Source of the DNA: Candidatus Parcubacteria bacterium
Lineage (GTDB): Bacteria > Patescibacteriota > Minisyncoccia > Minisyncoccales > UBA6532
DNA length: 8,717 bases
Direction: 5' to 3'
Assembly (NCBI GenBank): GCA_030645645.1
Contig: JAUSNC010000014.1
Coordinates: 1-8,717 of the forward strand
Positions 7,035 through 8,717 of the stretch are shown piece by piece. Numbering within the stretch: position 1 is the first letter of the stretch; every line of letters begins with the position of its first letter. The notes under the pieces were generated by a model. That model was not told where the DNA came from, did not search any database, and was given only the letters and a program-made list of their open reading frames with translations. The position numbers and the translations under genes were made by a program.

Positions 7035-7151
7035 ATGTCAGGCTCAAACGGAGGAACCGGCCAAAAGTGAAATGAAGCATAAATAAGACATCGTAAGTAG
7101 AACCGTGAAGGTATCGAAAAACGTTGGATGTCTTCACGGTTTTATTTTTTT
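7035..7151 (+). promoter_or_regulatory. Switch-like rRNA leader element with terminator/antiterminator pairing (candidate riboswitch or attenuator)
   Basis: Three arms compete. A terminator hairpin pairs 7101-7115 with 7127-7141 (15 bp including two G-U), with an 11-nt loop and a T-rich tract at 7140-7151. Its descending arm (7127-7134) can instead pair perfectly with AAGACATC at 7085-7092 (8 bp), which would break the terminator. That segment in turn can pair with ATGTC at 7035-7039 (GACAT at 7087-7091, 5 bp), closing a domain of about 47 nt that contains a GGAGG and a small CTC/GAG hairpin. Closed domain, terminator and antiterminator are thus mutually exclusive, as in riboswitches. I do not recognise a known aptamer consensus. 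The alternative is a short independent RNA ending at this terminator. Pairings are seen in the sequence; function is inferred. Confidence 0.55.
7101..7151 (+). terminator. Intrinsic terminator inside the rRNA leader
   Basis: The core stem ACCGTGAAG (7102-7110) with CTTCACGGT (7132-7140) is perfect over 9 bp and extends inward through two G-U pairs and three more Watson-Crick pairs. It is followed by TTTATTTTTTT. The shape is a textbook rho-independent terminator, placed between the promoter at 6969 and the 16S gene. Since I see no convincing promoter between it and the 16S, it is probably conditional rather than absolute. Confidence 0.8.
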
Positions 7152-7177
7152 CAAAATCATTGAAGAAACAGAACCGG

Positions 7178-7192
7178 TGTACCTTGAAAACT
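7178..7192 (+). promoter_or_regulatory. boxA-like rRNA antitermination site
   Basis: The segment TGTACCTTGAAAACT resembles the boxA of rRNA leaders (Firmicutes type TGTTCTTTGAAAACT), the RNA site bound by NusB-NusE (S10) to make polymerase resistant to termination and assist rRNA folding. It lies about 135 nt ahead of the mature 16S and just after the leader terminator. I see no clear boxB hairpin. The match is by eye. Confidence 0.6.
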
Positions 7193-7298
7193 GAAAATTG
7201 AACAGTCCAAAATAAAAATTTAGTTATTCGGCAATCTCAAAATAAGCAATTGAGTTTGTTGAACATTAGTTTCTTAGAGTTGTTCCGATATTTATTAA

Positions 7299-7324
7299 GT
7301 TTAAACTAAGCTATAGTTTCAAAC
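7299..7324 (+). other. AT-rich hairpin at the 5' edge of 16S rRNA (probable precursor structure)
   Basis: AAACTA (7303-7308) pairs with TAGTTT (7314-7319), and the flanking GTTT/AAAC extend the stem across one bulged C. A T7 run follows directly and leads into the 16S. The stem is too AT-rich for a confident terminator, and its position suggests a part of the precursor leader near the 5' maturation site. The long processing stem that would pair with sequence after the 16S cannot be tested because the gene leaves the window. Confidence 0.4.
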
Positions 7325-7325
7325 T

Positions 7326-7836
7326 TTTTTTGAGAGTTTGATCCTAGCTCAGGATGAACGCTGGCGGCGTGGATAAGGCATGCAAGTCAAACGGTCTTGT
7401 CGCAAGACAAGGCAGTGGCGAACGGGTTAGTAACACGTAGAGAACGAACACCGAAGACGAAAATAACTTAGGGAAGCCTAGGCTAATATTCGATAGTCCC
7501 GGTTTTTCGCAAGAAAAATCTGGTAAACGGAAATCGCAAGATAACCGCTTCGGAATCGGTCTGCGTCCTATCAGCTAGTTGGTGAGGTAATGGCTTACCA
7601 AGGCTATGACGGGTAGGGGGCGTGAGAGCGCGATCCCCAACAAGGGCACTGATACATGGGCCCTACTCCTACGGGAGGCAGCAGTCGAGAATATTCGACA
7701 ATGGGCGAAAGCCTGATCGAGCGACGCCGCGTGCAGGAAGACGGTCTTCGGATTGTAAACTGCTTTTCTATCAGAAGAAGTGCAATCGCAAGATTGCATT
7801 GACAGTATGGTAGGAATAAGGGGATCCTAATTCTGT
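7326..7836 (+). rRNA. rrs: 16S rRNA exon 1 (about E. coli positions 1-516)
   Basis: Clear small-subunit rRNA landmarks are present: AGAGTTTGATC near the 5' end, GAACGCTGGCGGCGT, GCATGCAAGTC, ACTCCTACGGGAGGCAGCAG (the 338-357 region) and GACGCCGCGTG. Exon 1 is about 511 nt against 516 in E. coli, so no large segment is missing. The 5' boundary was set by counting back from AGAGTTTGATC (E. coli A8) and may be off by a few bases. G21 of E. coli is A here (GATCCTAGCTCAG), a mismatch to the usual 27F primer and, with the 530-loop sequence, typical of Parcubacteria. The exon ends with the U that corresponds to U516, where a group I intron interrupts the gene. Confidence 0.96.
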
Positions 7837-8647
7837 GCGAATGGCGCAGAATCAAAATTCGGCTTATATGCTGGAAAGCACATTAATGCTCCTTTATCAA
7901 AGTTGATAATTTAATGTGTCAATCAGCAGGGAAGTTGAGTATAATTAGGTGATGACCAAGAAACAACACGAAATTATTATTGGAACTCTTTTAGGCGATG
8001 CTTGGATAGACGGAAAAGCATTAAGAATAAAACAATCAGAAAGACATAAAGAATATGTTTTCTGGTTGTATTCTTGCTTTGAAAATCTATGCAAAAGTTC
8101 GCCGAAACAGAGGAAAGATAATAAACAATGGTATTTTCAAACAAAATTTTTAGAAGATATTTCAAAATATAAAGAAATATTTTATAAAAATGGAAAGAAA
8201 ATTATCCCAAAGAATATACAGAAGTTATTAATTTCTCCATTGAGTTTAGCCGTATGGTATATGGACGATGGAAGTTTAGATTTTAGGCCAAAAGACCATT
8301 ATAATTTTTCTCTTTGCACAAACGCATTTAATATAGAAGAGAACAAATTATTAGTTGAGGCTCTAAATAAAAATTTCGGCATTGAATCTAATATTCATAC
8401 GCCTCTTTGCAGAGGAAAAAGATATCCTGAAATATATATTGGCACAAAAGGGAGAGACAAATTTCTTAATTTGATTTCTCCGAATATGGTTTCGTGTTTT
8501 TCAAAAAGATTACCTTTTATGCTTTAACCCCTCAGAGACTGAATCCTTAAGTGGATGAGATGGTGGTGATTTTAACACATCATCAGACGCCGAACTCCCG
8601 CAAAAAGCGGGTGATGATATAGTCCAATACGAATAATTCGTTATTCG
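7837..8647 (+). other. Group I self-splicing intron in 16S rRNA at position 516, IA-like
   Basis: The 811-nt insert lies between U516 and G517 and ends in G (8647). P1: exon ATTCTGT (7830-7836) with guide GCAGAAT (7846-7852), 7 bp including the expected U-G at the splice site. P10: exon 2 GCCA (8648-8651) with TGGC (7842-7845). P3: TTCGGC (7858-7863) with GCCGAA (8589-8594). P4: TGCTG (7869-7873) with CAGCA (7924-7928). P5: 7878-7886 with 7911-7919. P6: GGG at 7929-7931 with CCC just after the ORF. P7: GACT (8537-8540) with AGTC (8621-8624), with a bulged A next to it. P8: CCCGC-A5-GCGGG (8597-8611). P9: CGAATAA-TTCG-TTATTCG (8630-8647). The R (CTCAGAGACT) and S (GATATAGTCC) core sequences are classical. 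Hairpins between P7 and P3 (8543-8588) fit P7.1/P7.2, which points to subgroup IA. Confidence 0.95.
7949..8527 (+). CDS. LAGLIDADG homing endonuclease encoded in the 16S intron
   Basis: A protein of about 192 residues with two LAGLIDADG motifs, so a monomeric enzyme. Motif 1 is IIIGTLLGDAWI (residues 9-20, acidic residue D17) and motif 2 is LSLAVWYMDDGSL (98-110, acidic residues D106/D107); the spacing and the WYMDDG form fit the LAGLIDADG_2 family. It should cut intron-free 16S genes near position 516 and so drive intron spread, and might also help RNA folding as a maturase; neither is shown here. Translation may start at GTG 7949 or the adjacent ATG 7952. The nearest Shine-Dalgarno-like bases (GGGAAG, 7929-7934) lie in the intron core. 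The TAA at 8525-8527 touches the P6/P7 region, so the ORF fills the P6 loop. It appears intact and is more AT-rich than the host genes. Confidence 0.95.
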   Translation: MMTKKQHEIIIGTLLGDAWIDGKALRIKQSERHKEYVFWLYSCFENLCKSSPKQRKDNKQWYFQTKFLEDISKYKEIFYKNGKKIIPKNIQKLLISPLSLAVWYMDDGSLDFRPKDHYNFSLCTNAFNIEENKLLVEALNKNFGIESNIHTPLCRGKRYPEIYIGTKGRDKFLNLISPNMVSCFSKRLPFML

Positions 8648-8717
8648 GCCAGCAGGAGCGGTAATACAGAATCCCCGAGCGTTATCCGGATTTATTGGGC
8701 GTAAAGGGTCCGTAGGT
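8648..8717 (+). rRNA. rrs: 16S rRNA exon 2, 5' part (E. coli position 517 onward, runs off the window)
   Basis: The exon opens with GCCAGCAGGAGCGGTAATAC, the 530 loop, followed by the conserved GCGTTATCCGGATTTATTGGGCGTAAAGGG. Joined to exon 1 it restores helix 18: ATTCTGT of exon 1 pairs with ACAGAAT (8666-8672). The 530 pseudoknot is also restored, with TCC at 7825-7827 (E. coli 505-507) pairing with GGA at 8655-8657 (524-526) in place of GGC/GCC. The rest of the gene lies beyond the right edge. Confidence 0.96.

Noticed and set aside
7035..7090. SRP (4.5S-like) RNA, suggested by GTCAGG followed by a small hairpin
   Set aside because: The diagnostic GGAAGGAAGCAGC side is missing and the flanks do not form a long rod.
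7198..7226. A second rRNA promoter after the leader terminator (TTGAAC at 7198-7203)
   Set aside because: No acceptable -10 hexamer sits 16-18 nt downstream; the best is TAGTTA.
7299..7331. A second terminator directly ahead of the 16S (hairpin plus T7)
   Set aside because: The stem is almost wholly A-T and the T-run leads into the mature 16S 5' end; a precursor hairpin is more likely.
7575..7855. Open frames on both strands inside the 16S exon (7575-7799 -, 7604-7855 -, 7622-7813 +)
   Set aside because: They lie within highly conserved rRNA sequence, and the peptides look like translated rRNA with no domain.
7838..8648. Alternative splice frame shifted by one base (exon 1 ending in G, intron 7838-8648)
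   Set aside because: The intron and exon 2 both begin with G, so joined sequence is the same, but the U-G pair at P1 and the P10 pairing favour 7837-8647.
1..8717. CRISPR arrays, insertion sequences, or UGA recoding
   Set aside because: No spaced direct repeats, transposase motifs or inverted-repeat ends were seen, and the coding frames need no UGA readthrough.

Overview
The window looks like chromosome of a Candidate Phyla Radiation (Patescibacteria) bacterium, most likely Parcubacteria/OD1. The evidence is the 16S rRNA: the 5' end carries GATCCTAGCTCAG instead of GATCxTGGCTCAG, the 530 loop reads GCAGGAGCGG instead of GCMGCCGCGG, and the 16S gene is interrupted by an ORF-bearing group I intron, as known in CPR. 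The proteins are short, AT-rich and mostly not preceded by Shine-Dalgarno sequences. Every coding sequence ends in TAA, and I see no in-frame UGA that would suggest recoding. The lineage assignment is from memory of family features, not from a search.

Left part (1-3600, + strand): the C-terminal end of a PfkB-family sugar kinase, a class II fructose-bisphosphate aldolase, a one-cluster ferredoxin and a long ribosomal protein L25/CTC are packed with gaps of 2-13 nt and look like one operon. Next is a secreted coiled-coil protein ending in an MltB-like lytic transglycosylase domain. A bidirectional terminator separates it from the convergent rpmE-prfA pair (L31 and release factor 1, - strand, 3644-4982).

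Middle part (4983-6942): a divergent promoter region, then rpsB (S2), tsf (short-form EF-Ts), a small membrane-anchored protein of unknown function and a tRNA-Thr(UGU). Together with the rRNA this is largely a translation neighbourhood.

Right part (6943-8717): a good sigma70-type promoter, then an rRNA leader containing a terminator hairpin whose ascending and descending arms can be captured by alternative pairings, in the manner of a riboswitch or attenuator. A boxA-like antitermination site follows, then 16S exon 1 (about E. coli positions 1-516). An 811-nt group I intron (7837-8647) is inserted between U516 and G517. Exon 2 then runs off the window. The intron's P1, P10, P3, P4, P5, P7, P8 and P9 helices can all be drawn, and a LAGLIDADG homing endonuclease fills its P6 loop. 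The two most interesting features are the S516 intron, which splits the 515F primer site and has a guide sequence that copies the native h18 strand, and the switch-like terminator in the rRNA leader.
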